NCBI GenBank assembly: GCA_934196725.1
Contig: CAKPWR010000046.1
Span: 1 to 21,491, forward strand
Length of the DNA stretch: 21,491 bases
From: an uncultured Prevotella sp.
Lineage (GTDB): Bacteria; Bacteroidota; Bacteroidia; Bacteroidales; Bacteroidaceae
Direction of reading: 5' to 3'
A model generated the notes under the pieces. It was not told the origin of the DNA. It made no database searches and worked only from the letters and a program-made list of their open reading frames with translations. Shown here piece after piece: positions 14,817 through 21,491 of this stretch; position 1 is the first letter of the stretch, and each line of letters begins with the position of its first letter. A program made the translations under genes and the position numbers.

Positions 14817-16607
14817 CTAATCATTAATAACTAACAAAACGTCTTCCACAATCTGCTCATCGAGCAGGCGATTATCCGAAAGCAACTGCTGCACATCATA
14901 TCTGTCGTAGAGTCCCTTCCTGATGCCGCCCACCATCACCTTCATTTCTGAAGTACCATAGTAAGAGGCGATGCGCTCGCCGAAGCCGCCATCCTTCGAG
15001 CCATCCTCCAGGGTTACCACCAACTGATGGTTTGCCTTCAGGCTATCCAGCGTCTCGGCATCCACCTCATTCAGATAACGGGGATTGATGAGCGTAGCAT
15101 CGATGCCCTTATCAGCCAACAGGCGGACTACATTCTCGCCCTTCTGATAGAACGAACCGGCGGCGATGACTGCCACCTTCTCGCCCTGGTGCATCACCTT
15201 GTACTTTGCCTCGTAACCATACTCAGCATCAACGGCTTCTGACGTATGAACCACGCCATTGCTTGGCACGCGGATGGCGATAGGTTTCTTATCCTGCAGA
15301 ATGCTCCAGCGGAGCATGGCGAAATACTCCTCGCAGGTGGTTGGAGCCAGATAGATGAGCCCCGGAATGCTGCAGAGCATCGGAATATCGAAAAGGCAGA
15401 TGTGGGTGATGTCGTTCATCGAATTCACTCCGCCTCCTACAACGTTGATTACGGCAGGATTGGAATTGATGCAGAGATCTTGCGCTATCTGGTCGTAGGT
15501 ACGTTGGATAAAGGTGCTGTAAACGGTCCAAACCGGATGCAGTCCACCCTTCGCCATTCCCGAAATCATGGCTACAGCCTGCTCTTCGGCGATTCCCATA
15601 TCAATGTGCTGCTTGCCAGCCAGTTGGCGCTTATCGGCAGTAAAGCCGCCTGCGGTAGGAGTACCGGCGGTTACGGCGATGAGGGTCTTATCCAGCTTCA
15701 TCTCGCTGAGCATCCAGTCGGAGAATAATGTACCGTAATCCTCAGTTGGAGCAACCTCCGGGAGGGTTCCATCGGCATTCCTTCTTGGTCGCGAACCGTC
15801 TTCCAGATTGAAAGGCATTCCCCAATGCCATGCCTCCTTGTTGGCTACGGCTGGCGCAAATCCATGACCTTTTTCTGTGTGAATGTGAACCACGGTAGGC
15901 TTATCCGTATCCTTCACGCTCTCGAAAACCTGGATGAGTTTTTCGATGTCGTTACCCTCTTCCAGATACTTGTATTCAAAGCCCCACGCCTTGAACCAGT
16001 TGTGCTCGCAGGTGCCGTTGCTCTGGCGCAAGGCACGCAGGTTCTTATAGATTCCGCCATGATTTTCGGCGATAGACATTTCGTTGTCGTTCACCACGAT
16101 GATGATGCCCGTGCCGAGTTCCGAAGCCTCATCCAGTCCCTCGAAAGCCTCGCCGCCAGAAAGAGATCCGTCGCCGATAATGGCGATGATGTTCTCATCG
16201 GTACCCTTGACGTCGCGCGCCTTCTGCAAACCGGTGGCAAGACTCACGGAAGTGGAAGTATGCCCCACCTCGAAGTTATCATACTCCGGACATTCGGCAG
16301 GAGAAGAATAACCCGAAATGGCATTCATGTCATCCACGTCGCCGAGGAATCCCGCAGCACGCCCCGTAAGCACCTTGTGAGGATAGCATTGGTGGCTGAC
16401 ATCAAACACAAACTTATCCTTTGGCGCATTAAACACATAGTGGAGCGCTACGGTAGCCTCCACGAATCCGAGGTTCGGTCCCACATGACCGCCATGCTTG
16501 CTCACACGGTTCAACACAGCCTGTCTTGTCTCATCCGCCACCATCTGCAGCGCCTTCAAATCCAGCTCCTTCAAGTCGGCTGGCGACTTTATTTTCTCAA
16601 TATACAT
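14817..16607 (-). CDS. DXS-like thiamine-diphosphate enzyme (transketolase family)
   Basis: A 596-residue protein of 1-deoxy-D-xylulose-5-phosphate synthase architecture, a little short for DXS (usually about 620-640). The N-terminal half is DXS-like: DVSHQCYPHKVLTGR (69-83), GHTSTS (115-120), and the ThDP/Mg motif GDG (145-147) through N173 in VVNDNEMSI. The catalytic glutamate is E341 in DMGIAEEQAV, followed by YSTFIQRTYDQ. DXS normally continues with a DRAGxVGxDGxTHxG segment contributing substrate-binding Arg and Asp; here the equivalent is VVGGGVNSMNDITHICLFD (389-407), keeping only TH. It may therefore be a paralogue with a different acceptor or donor rather than the house-keeping isoprenoid enzyme. 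It stands alone on this strand. Confidence 0.85.
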   Translation of the reverse strand: MYIEKIKSPADLKELDLKALQMVADETRQAVLNRVSKHGGHVGPNLGFVEATVALHYVFNAPKDKFVFDVSHQCYPHKVLTGRAAGFLGDVDDMNAISGYSSPAECPEYDNFEVGHTSTSVSLATGLQKARDVKGTDENIIAIIGDGSLSGGEAFEGLDEASELGTGIIIVVNDNEMSIAENHGGIYKNLRALRQSNGTCEHNWFKAWGFEYKYLEEGNDIEKLIQVFESVKDTDKPTVVHIHTEKGHGFAPAVANKEAWHWGMPFNLEDGSRPRRNADGTLPEVAPTEDYGTLFSDWMLSEMKLDKTLIAVTAGTPTAGGFTADKRQLAGKQHIDMGIAEEQAVAMISGMAKGGLHPVWTVYSTFIQRTYDQIAQDLCINSNPAVINVVGGGVNSMNDITHICLFDIPMLCSIPGLIYLAPTTCEEYFAMLRWSILQDKKPIAIRVPSNGVVHTSEAVDAEYGYEAKYKVMHQGEKVAVIAAGSFYQKGENVVRLLADKGIDATLINPRYLNEVDAETLDSLKANHQLVVTLEDGSKDGGFGERIASYYGTSEMKVMVGGIRKGLYDRYDVQQLLSDNRLLDEQIVEDVLLVIND

Positions 16608-16639
16608 TTTCTTATATTTATAATTATGATTTCCGGTTG

Positions 16640-16647
16640 CAAAGATA
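16640..16647 (-). promoter_or_regulatory. -7 box for the DXS-like gene
   Basis: TATCTTTG on the minus strand, 32 bases before the ATG at 16607. No TTG element at the normal distance is evident. Confidence 0.45.
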
Positions 16648-16785
16648 CGAAGAATTCAGAAAACCCGTATTACCCAAACTACAGAAAAAATGAATAATTT
16701 TCCCTATTCCTCCAAATGCCTCCACTTTTTCATCCCCGACCCACATTTTTTCTTTCCAAATCGCTTTCATTTCAAAAACTTTTCG

Positions 16786-16793
16786 TAACTTTG
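16786..16793 (+). promoter_or_regulatory. -7 box for the AAA-ATPase/nuclease gene
   Basis: TAACTTTG matches TAnnTTTG and lies 26 bases before the ATG at 16820. The -33 region is T-rich but has no clear TTTG at 19-21 bases. Confidence 0.45.
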
Positions 16794-16819
16794 CCACAAA
16801 GAATAAAAATGCAAAGACT

Positions 16820-18616
16820 ATGGTAGAAAGAATTTATCCTGTGGGAATACAGACCTTCAGCGACATCATCAACAGAGGATGCGTGTATGTGGATAAAACT
16901 GACTTGATATACAAGTTGACCAAGAAGTACAAGTATGTATTTCTCAGTCGTCCCCGACGGTTCGGAAAATCCTTGCTGAGCACAACCCTCCATTCCTATT
17001 TTGCTGGCGAGAAAGACCTGTTCAAGGGGCTTGCCATCGAAGGATTGGAAAAGGACTGGACAGAATACCCTGTCCTGCACTTCGACATGTCCATATTCAA
17101 GTATTGCGACATCAAATATTTTTATGAGAAATTTGACATACAACTTGAAGATTACGAGAAGAAATACGGAATAGAGCGCAGCAAAAAGACCCCAGGAAAC
17201 AGATTGACGACGCTAATCAAAACCATCAAAGAGAAGACTGGCAAAGACCTCGTCATCACCATAGACGAATACGATGCTCCTCTGCTCGATGTTCTTCACG
17301 ACAAAGAGAAATTAGAGCAAGTGAGAACCATCATGCAGGAATTCTACACCCCTATCAAGGAATGTGACAAGTATTGGAGATTCGCCTTCATCACGGGTAT
17401 CACCAAGTTCTCGCAGCTCAGCATCTTCAGCGCCATCAACAATCTGACCAACATCTCCATGGACCCAGAGTTTGCAGCCATCTGCGGCATTACCAAGGAG
17501 GAGCTCGCCACCACCCTGAGCCAAGACATCGAACTGATGGCGGAACACAATGGGGTGAGCAAGGAAGAGATGAAACGGATGCTTCAGGAGAATTACGACG
17601 GCTATCATTTCACAAGAAACAGCCCAGACATCTTCAATCCGTTCAGTCTGATGAGAGCCTTGGCATCGGGCGAGATAGAGGACTACTGGTTTGCATCAGG
17701 CACTTCTACCTATCTCATCAATCAGATGCAGAGATTCAAGACTAACGTGACGGAGCTGGACAATGTCTTCGCCTTCTCGTCTTCGTTCGACCGTCCAACG
17801 GAGAAAATGACGGATGCCCTGCCTCTGCTCTATCAGAGCGGTTATCTTACCATCAAGGACTACGACCCTCTCACCAAAGGCTACTATCTGGGCATTCCAA
17901 ACAAGGAAGTAAGGGCCGGATTGATGGAAAACCTGCTGCCGCTCTATACGAATCTGAGCGATGGTACTTCGCTGGGCTTTGCGGCAAGATTCTACCAGGC
18001 ATTGGTGTATGGAAACATCGACAAGGCGATGACGCTGATGAAATCCTACTTTGCTTCCATTCCTTACCCGGAAGGCGGAAAGGATGTATTGGCAGACATG
18101 CAGAAAAACGAGTATTATTACGAAACCGTTTTCTACATCATGCTTTCGATGATGAACATAGCTGTTCTCACGCAGGTGAAGAGTTGCAGGGGCAGGGCCG
18201 ATGCCGTAATGTTCTCGCCCCACACCATCTTCGTCTTCGAGATAAAGATTAACAAGCCTGCCAAGGAAGCCCTCGCCCAGATAGACGAAAAAGGCTATAT
18301 GGTTCCTTTCGAAGCAGATGAAAGAAAGCTCGTAAAGATTGGCATCAGCTTCAGCACAGAAACCAGAACCATCGAGGACTGGGAATACAGGATTCTGGAT
18401 AAAACTTCAACAAACCCAACACATAAGAAAGCGTATTCTGTCGAAGAAAAAAGAAAAGAACATGGAAACGCCTATCTACCTTGGGAAAAAGAAGCAGACG
18501 ACATTCTGATAAACTTTTATAATGAAGGAAAAAAGATAAAGGAAATAGCAGAAATCATGGAGCGCTCGAGAGGAGCGATTTACTCTAGACTTAAAAAGCT
18601 AGGAATTATAAATTAA
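16820..18616 (+). CDS. AAA-ATPase-like / PD-(D/E)XK nuclease-like protein with C-terminal HTH
   Basis: A 598-residue protein of the AAA-ATPase_like (PF09820) plus PDDEXK_9 (PF08011) family, abundant in Bacteroidales and without an established role that I know of. The N-terminal segment YPVGIQTFSDIINRGCVYVDKT is the family signature. Walker A is SRPRRFGKS (43-51) and Walker B LVITIDE (144-150). The PD-(D/E)XK core sits near the end: D461 in GRADAV, then FVFEIKINK with E474 and K476, all present, so nuclease activity is possible. Unlike the common form, which ends soon after the nuclease domain, this one continues into a basic linker (510-548) and a helix-turn-helix, WEKEADDILINFYNEGKKIKEIAEIMERSRGAIYSRLKKLG (552-595), of the kind that reads DNA. 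It stands alone between its own promoter and terminator. Confidence 0.88.
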   Translation: MVERIYPVGIQTFSDIINRGCVYVDKTDLIYKLTKKYKYVFLSRPRRFGKSLLSTTLHSYFAGEKDLFKGLAIEGLEKDWTEYPVLHFDMSIFKYCDIKYFYEKFDIQLEDYEKKYGIERSKKTPGNRLTTLIKTIKEKTGKDLVITIDEYDAPLLDVLHDKEKLEQVRTIMQEFYTPIKECDKYWRFAFITGITKFSQLSIFSAINNLTNISMDPEFAAICGITKEELATTLSQDIELMAEHNGVSKEEMKRMLQENYDGYHFTRNSPDIFNPFSLMRALASGEIEDYWFASGTSTYLINQMQRFKTNVTELDNVFAFSSSFDRPTEKMTDALPLLYQSGYLTIKDYDPLTKGYYLGIPNKEVRAGLMENLLPLYTNLSDGTSLGFAARFYQALVYGNIDKAMTLMKSYFASIPYPEGGKDVLADMQKNEYYYETVFYIMLSMMNIAVLTQVKSCRGRADAVMFSPHTIFVFEIKINKPAKEALAQIDEKGYMVPFEADERKLVKIGISFSTETRTIEDWEYRILDKTSTNPTHKKAYSVEEKRKEHGNAYLPWEKEADDILINFYNEGKKIKEIAEIMERSRGAIYSRLKKLGIIN

Positions 18617-18622
18617 TAAAAA

Positions 18623-18664
18623 AAGGCTCTGAATCAGCATTTCTTATGGCTAATTCAGAGCCTT
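18623..18664. terminator. Strong bidirectional terminator in a convergent gap
   Basis: A perfect 12-bp stem (AAGGCTCTGAAT at 18623-18634, complement at 18653-18664) with an 18-base loop. It is followed on the plus strand by a T-rich run (CTTCTTTTTAC) and on the minus strand by seven T, so it serves both the ATPase gene (+) and the MmcQ/YjbR gene (-). Confidence 0.88.
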
Positions 18665-18682
18665 CTTCTTTTTACTTTTTCC

Positions 18683-19051
18683 CTATTCCTTCACTTCCAT
18701 CATTTCCGGATGCTCCAACCGCTCCTGTTTCTTGAGTTTCTTCACCACCTCGGAATAGCTGTGGCGAAGCAATCCCTGGATGAAATCATCTTCCAGCTCA
18801 CCATAGAGATTCACCTGGTTCCAATACTTCTTGTTCCAATGCCAGGCGCCTTCTATCTCTGGATGGATCTCCCGGAGTTCGAGGGCGTAATCGGCATTAC
18901 ACTTCATCGTAACCCATTCCGGGCGCTCCAGGTCGAGGCAGGCGAAAATCTTGCCCATAATCCGAAACGCCAAAGTGGTTTCATCAAAAGGGAAATCCTC
19001 GGTAACGAGGGGGAGTGAGAGACAATACTCTCTAACTGATTCTATGTTCAT
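18683..19051 (-). CDS. MmcQ/YjbR family protein
   Basis: A 122-residue cytoplasmic protein of the MmcQ/YjbR (CyaY-like fold) family. The typical pattern is present: MNIESVREYCLSLPLVTEDFPFDETTLAFRIMGKIFACLDLE, then the central WVTMKCNADYALELREIHPEIEGAWHWNKKYWNQVNL and the end LLRHSYSEVVKKL. Members are called DNA-binding on the strength of the fold, but a physiological role is not established to my knowledge. The length is normal for the family. The gene has a good promoter and an unusual, foldable leader of about 70 bases, and ends just before a strong terminator. Confidence 0.92.
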   Translation of the reverse strand: MNIESVREYCLSLPLVTEDFPFDETTLAFRIMGKIFACLDLERPEWVTMKCNADYALELREIHPEIEGAWHWNKKYWNQVNLYGELEDDFIQGLLRHSYSEVVKKLKKQERLEHPEMMEVKE

Positions 19052-19053
19052 AG

Positions 19054-19134
19054 TTTTTTCTGCAAAGAAATTGCAAACGAGCGCAATGAAAGCTTGCTTT
19101 CAAATTGCCGAGTGCAGCATTTTTTCTGCAAAGA
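19054..19134. repeat. 15-bp direct repeat bracketing a palindrome in the MmcQ/YjbR leader
   Basis: TTTTTTCTGCAAAGA occurs exactly at 19054-19068 and 19120-19134, 66 bp apart. Between them is TGAAAGC-TT-GCTTTCA (near 19087-19102) with CAAT and ATTG just outside. The right copy contains the -7 box of the gene; the left copy touches its start codon. A duplication of the promoter edge or a small repeat element inserted between the copies would both give this layout. Confidence 0.7.
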
Positions 19135-19158
19135 TAATGAATTCTGATGAAACGACAA
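19129..19158 (-). promoter_or_regulatory. Promoter of the MmcQ/YjbR gene
   Basis: On the minus strand: TTG at 19158-19156, 19 bases, then TATCTTTG at 19136-19129, a good Bacteroidetes promoter 77 bases before the ATG. Confidence 0.65.
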
Positions 19159-19232
19159 GAGTTATCTCATAAAAACACGCAGATTATCCGGAAAAATTCC
19201 GTTATATTAAAATCACTTTCTTTCCTTATCCG

Positions 19233-19240
19233 TAATTTTG
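19233..19240 (+). promoter_or_regulatory. -7 box for the outer-membrane receptor gene
   Basis: TAATTTTG fits TAnnTTTG, 56 bases before the ATG at 19297; a -33 element is not clear. A 6-bp inverted repeat, TCGCAA-TATT-TTGCGA, follows at 19250-19265 and could be an operator or leader hairpin. Confidence 0.45.
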
Positions 19241-19296
19241 CAGCATCATTCGCAATATTTTGCGACAATTTTTACTGTAAAATTAAAAGGAAGATT

Positions 19297-21491
19297 ATGA
19301 AACATGAATTAATCATGAGCGGCTTGCTCGTCCTGGGAAACCCGATGATGGCGAACGCTCAGAAAACAGAGACCACTACAATAGAGAGCATTTCGACTGA
19401 GAGTAGTTCTACAGACAGCATCCAGGCGATGAAGGAAAAGCTTCGCCAGGACAGCATCCTATGGGAGAAGCAACTCGCAGCCGTAACCATTAAAGGAACC
19501 CGCTCACAATTCCGCCAGAAGAATGGAGGAATCGTGGCGCGCATCTCGGGAACTTCTCTCGAGAAGGAGCCGAATGCTACGGAAGTACTTGCCAAGCTCC
19601 CCGGAATGTTTAAAACCAAGGATGGCAAACCGCAGGCATTTATCGGCGGCGCACCCGAAATCTACATCAACGACAGAAAGGTGCAGGATTACAGCGTGGT
19701 AGAAAACCTGCCCGTTACACAGATAAAAGAGGTGAAGGTGATTCATCATCCCGGAGCCGAATACGGCAACAACGTGGGCTGCGTGCTGCTCATCACAACC
19801 AAGAAGAACCTGCAAGGACTCGCCATCGTGGAGAACTCCGGCTTCCTTTTCGACTCCTTCGTGAGCAACAACCATGACCTCGACCTTACCTACACCCGCG
19901 GCAAAATGACGTATTACGCCAAGCTTAGCTACGCCAACTGGCAGGGGATATGGAAAGAACAGGACATTGCTACGAATTACGTAAGCAGCAACCAGGCAGG
20001 CGATAATACTGGAAATAATGCAGGCGATAACGCCACCAACTACATCGCCTCTTCCACCCTCGACTGCAAGCACAGCTACTACGACCGCTTCTACTGGAGT
20101 GCCGGAGCCGACCTCGCCCTGACTGAAAAGCAAACCATCGGAGTAAAATACGACGGCTACAACATCCATCAGCCGATGCCTTTCAAGATGACGAGCTATG
20201 CGATGACCAATGATCACGTAGATGATAACGTAACGGGCAACAACAAGTTCCTCTATTACGACTGGCAGCACCACGTAAACGCCTTCTACCAGGGCAAATA
20301 CGGAGAAAAGTGGAAGCTGAACTTCTTCGGCGATTTCGTGAAGCTGCACACAGAGCAGGCCCAATTCGTAGATGAAATTTCAGAGCGAGGAACAGCCAAA
20401 GGAAGAGGAGCAGCCACCTCCCCAAGCGCCCTCGTAGCAGCAAGCAGCTCCCCTTCAGTCCCCCTCCTTGCCTCCGTTCCAAGCGATTCCATCGCTTGGT
20501 CCCGCGCCTCAAGCTCCCCCCAGCAGGAAGCCAGAAACAAGTTCACACTCCTCCCTCAAAGCGATGGAACCATTTGGGGAGCAAAGGCCCGCGCCAACTA
20601 CACCATCAACGACAAGCAAACCTGGATGATGGGCGCCGAGTATAACTACGTGAAGAGCGAATCGCGCGCCAATTACACCCCAACCGATAAGGGAACCTCC
20701 ACTCACAGCATCACCAAGGAGAATCATGCTGCCGTCTTCGCCGAGTATTCACTCGATTTCAAGCCCTTCTCATTAAGAGTAGGATTGAGATACGAGCACG
20801 TGGATAGCCGCCTGAACTATCTGAAAGATGAAACTGGAAGAACTGGAATTGGAAGTTCAGAAACTGGAACAACTGGAACTGGAACGCCAGAAACAGCCTC
20901 CACCGAGCCGCTTCATCGCAAATACGATAACCTCTACCCTTCCCTCCTGCTCACTCATCAATCAGGCAGATTCTCCCAGTCCCTGAGCTACCGTTCCTCC
21001 GAAACCCGCCCATCCTTCCAGGAGCTGAACACGGGCACGGTTTACGCGAACCGCTACATGAGACAGGTAGGAAACAGCCAGCTGGAACCATCCCAGCGCC
21101 ACGAGTTCCAATACCAGGCGAGCTACGGCGACCTCTTCCTCCAGGCAAGCTACACCTACGTGAAAGATTACATCACCAGCATCATCGAACCCGATTCCGA
21201 TGACCCGCAAACGGGCTACATCACCTGGACCAACATCGACCATTGCTGGAACTGGGGCAGCTTCCTAGGCTACCGCCACCGCTGGGGCTTCTACGAGCCA
21301 CAAGTGCAGGCAGGCATCCAGCAGGGCTTCATCAAGGCCATCAGCATGGGCAAGGAGAAAAGCTTCCACGACCCCTACTACATCTTCAGCCTCTACAACG
21401 GCTTCCATCTTCCAAAGGGCTGGTACATGAACCTCTCGTTCTCCTACCGAAGCAGCGGCACCTACGATTTCGTCACCATCAGCAGCGTGCA
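19297..21491 (+). CDS. Outer-membrane beta-barrel receptor (TonB-dependent-receptor-like), partial at right edge
   Basis: An open frame of 731 codons running off the right edge. ATG at 19297 follows AAAAGGAAGATT, a good A/G-rich ribosome site. The signal peptide is short (MKHELIMSGLLVLGNPMMANA, cleavage near NAQ). After a Ser/Thr-rich stretch there is a plug-like domain at about 60-170 (AVTIKGTRSQFRQKNGGIVARISGTSLEKEPNATEVLAKLPGM, then IYINDRKV and VKVIHHPGAEYGNNVGCVLLITTKK), then a barrel of the outer membrane beta-barrel family (OMP_b-brl_3 type). The carboxypeptidase-like N-terminal domain common in this family is missing. Two barrel loops are enlarged with low-complexity sequence: about 364-412 (Ala/Ser/Pro-rich) and about 512-532 (ETGRTGIGSSETGTTGTGT). 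The ligand is unknown; no partner gene is visible. Confidence 0.85.
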   Translation, partial: MKHELIMSGLLVLGNPMMANAQKTETTTIESISTESSSTDSIQAMKEKLRQDSILWEKQLAAVTIKGTRSQFRQKNGGIVARISGTSLEKEPNATEVLAKLPGMFKTKDGKPQAFIGGAPEIYINDRKVQDYSVVENLPVTQIKEVKVIHHPGAEYGNNVGCVLLITTKKNLQGLAIVENSGFLFDSFVSNNHDLDLTYTRGKMTYYAKLSYANWQGIWKEQDIATNYVSSNQAGDNTGNNAGDNATNYIASSTLDCKHSYYDRFYWSAGADLALTEKQTIGVKYDGYNIHQPMPFKMTSYAMTNDHVDDNVTGNNKFLYYDWQHHVNAFYQGKYGEKWKLNFFGDFVKLHTEQAQFVDEISERGTAKGRGAATSPSALVAASSSPSVPLLASVPSDSIAWSRASSSPQQEARNKFTLLPQSDGTIWGAKARANYTINDKQTWMMGAEYNYVKSESRANYTPTDKGTSTHSITKENHAAVFAEYSLDFKPFSLRVGLRYEHVDSRLNYLKDETGRTGIGSSETGTTGTGTPETASTEPLHRKYDNLYPSLLLTHQSGRFSQSLSYRSSETRPSFQELNTGTVYANRYMRQVGNSQLEPSQRHEFQYQASYGDLFLQASYTYVKDYITSIIEPDSDDPQTGYITWTNIDHCWNWGSFLGYRHRWGFYEPQVQAGIQQGFIKAISMGKEKSFHDPYYIFSLYNGFHLPKGWYMNLSFSYRSSGTYDFVTISSV

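Noticed and set aside
19504..20364. 286-codon minus-strand open frame
   Set aside because: It is opposite the beta-barrel receptor; the Val-rich translation is typical of an antisense shadow.

Overview
The window looks like chromosomal DNA of a gut or oral Bacteroidales of the Prevotella/Segatella type. The evidence is a TonB-dependent receptor with an N-terminal carboxypeptidase-like domain, a second outer-membrane beta-barrel receptor, LytS/LytR-type signalling, an AAA-ATPase/PD-(D/E)XK protein of the kind these genomes carry in many copies, and repeated Bacteroidetes-type promoters (TAnnTTTG -7 box, several with a TTG about 19-20 bases upstream). I see no tRNA, rRNA, CRISPR array, transposase or phage gene. 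Assignments come from reading motifs, not from database searches.

Layout. 1-1821 (+): the C-terminal part of an MFS-type permease, then a short-chain dehydrogenase. 1822-2025: a convergent gap holding a 96-bp element of 21-bp repeats closed by a perfect 24-bp inverted repeat. 2026-6001 (-): a purple-acid-phosphatase-like secreted phosphoesterase followed by a large TonB-dependent receptor, probably one transcription unit for phosphate or phospho-organic scavenging. 6181-12613 (-): six co-directional genes behind one good promoter: a Cthe_2159-type beta-helix lipoprotein, a VTC-like polyphosphate polymerase domain protein, a DUF4956 membrane protein, a DUF2490 outer-membrane barrel, a LytS-type histidine kinase with a His/Met-rich extracytoplasmic loop, and a LytTR response regulator. 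This is the most interesting region of the window: it looks like an envelope system making or handling a phosphate polymer, with its own two-component regulator.

12841-14696: an HxlR regulator (-) divergent from a small cupin (+), with well-formed back-to-back promoters, then a small secreted protein with a His/Lys-rich and poly-Asp tail (+). 14817-16607 (-): a DXS-like thiamine-diphosphate enzyme whose C-terminal active-site segment departs from true DXS. 16820-18616 (+): an AAA-ATPase/PD-(D/E)XK protein with a C-terminal helix-turn-helix. 18683-19051 (-): a MmcQ/YjbR protein with a structured leader. 19297 to the end (+): an outer-membrane beta-barrel receptor cut by the window edge. The two convergent gaps at 14740-14779 and 18623-18664 each hold a strong hairpin that probably terminates both strands.

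The longest stretch without a gene is about 285 bases (13207-13491) and is taken up by the two divergent promoters.
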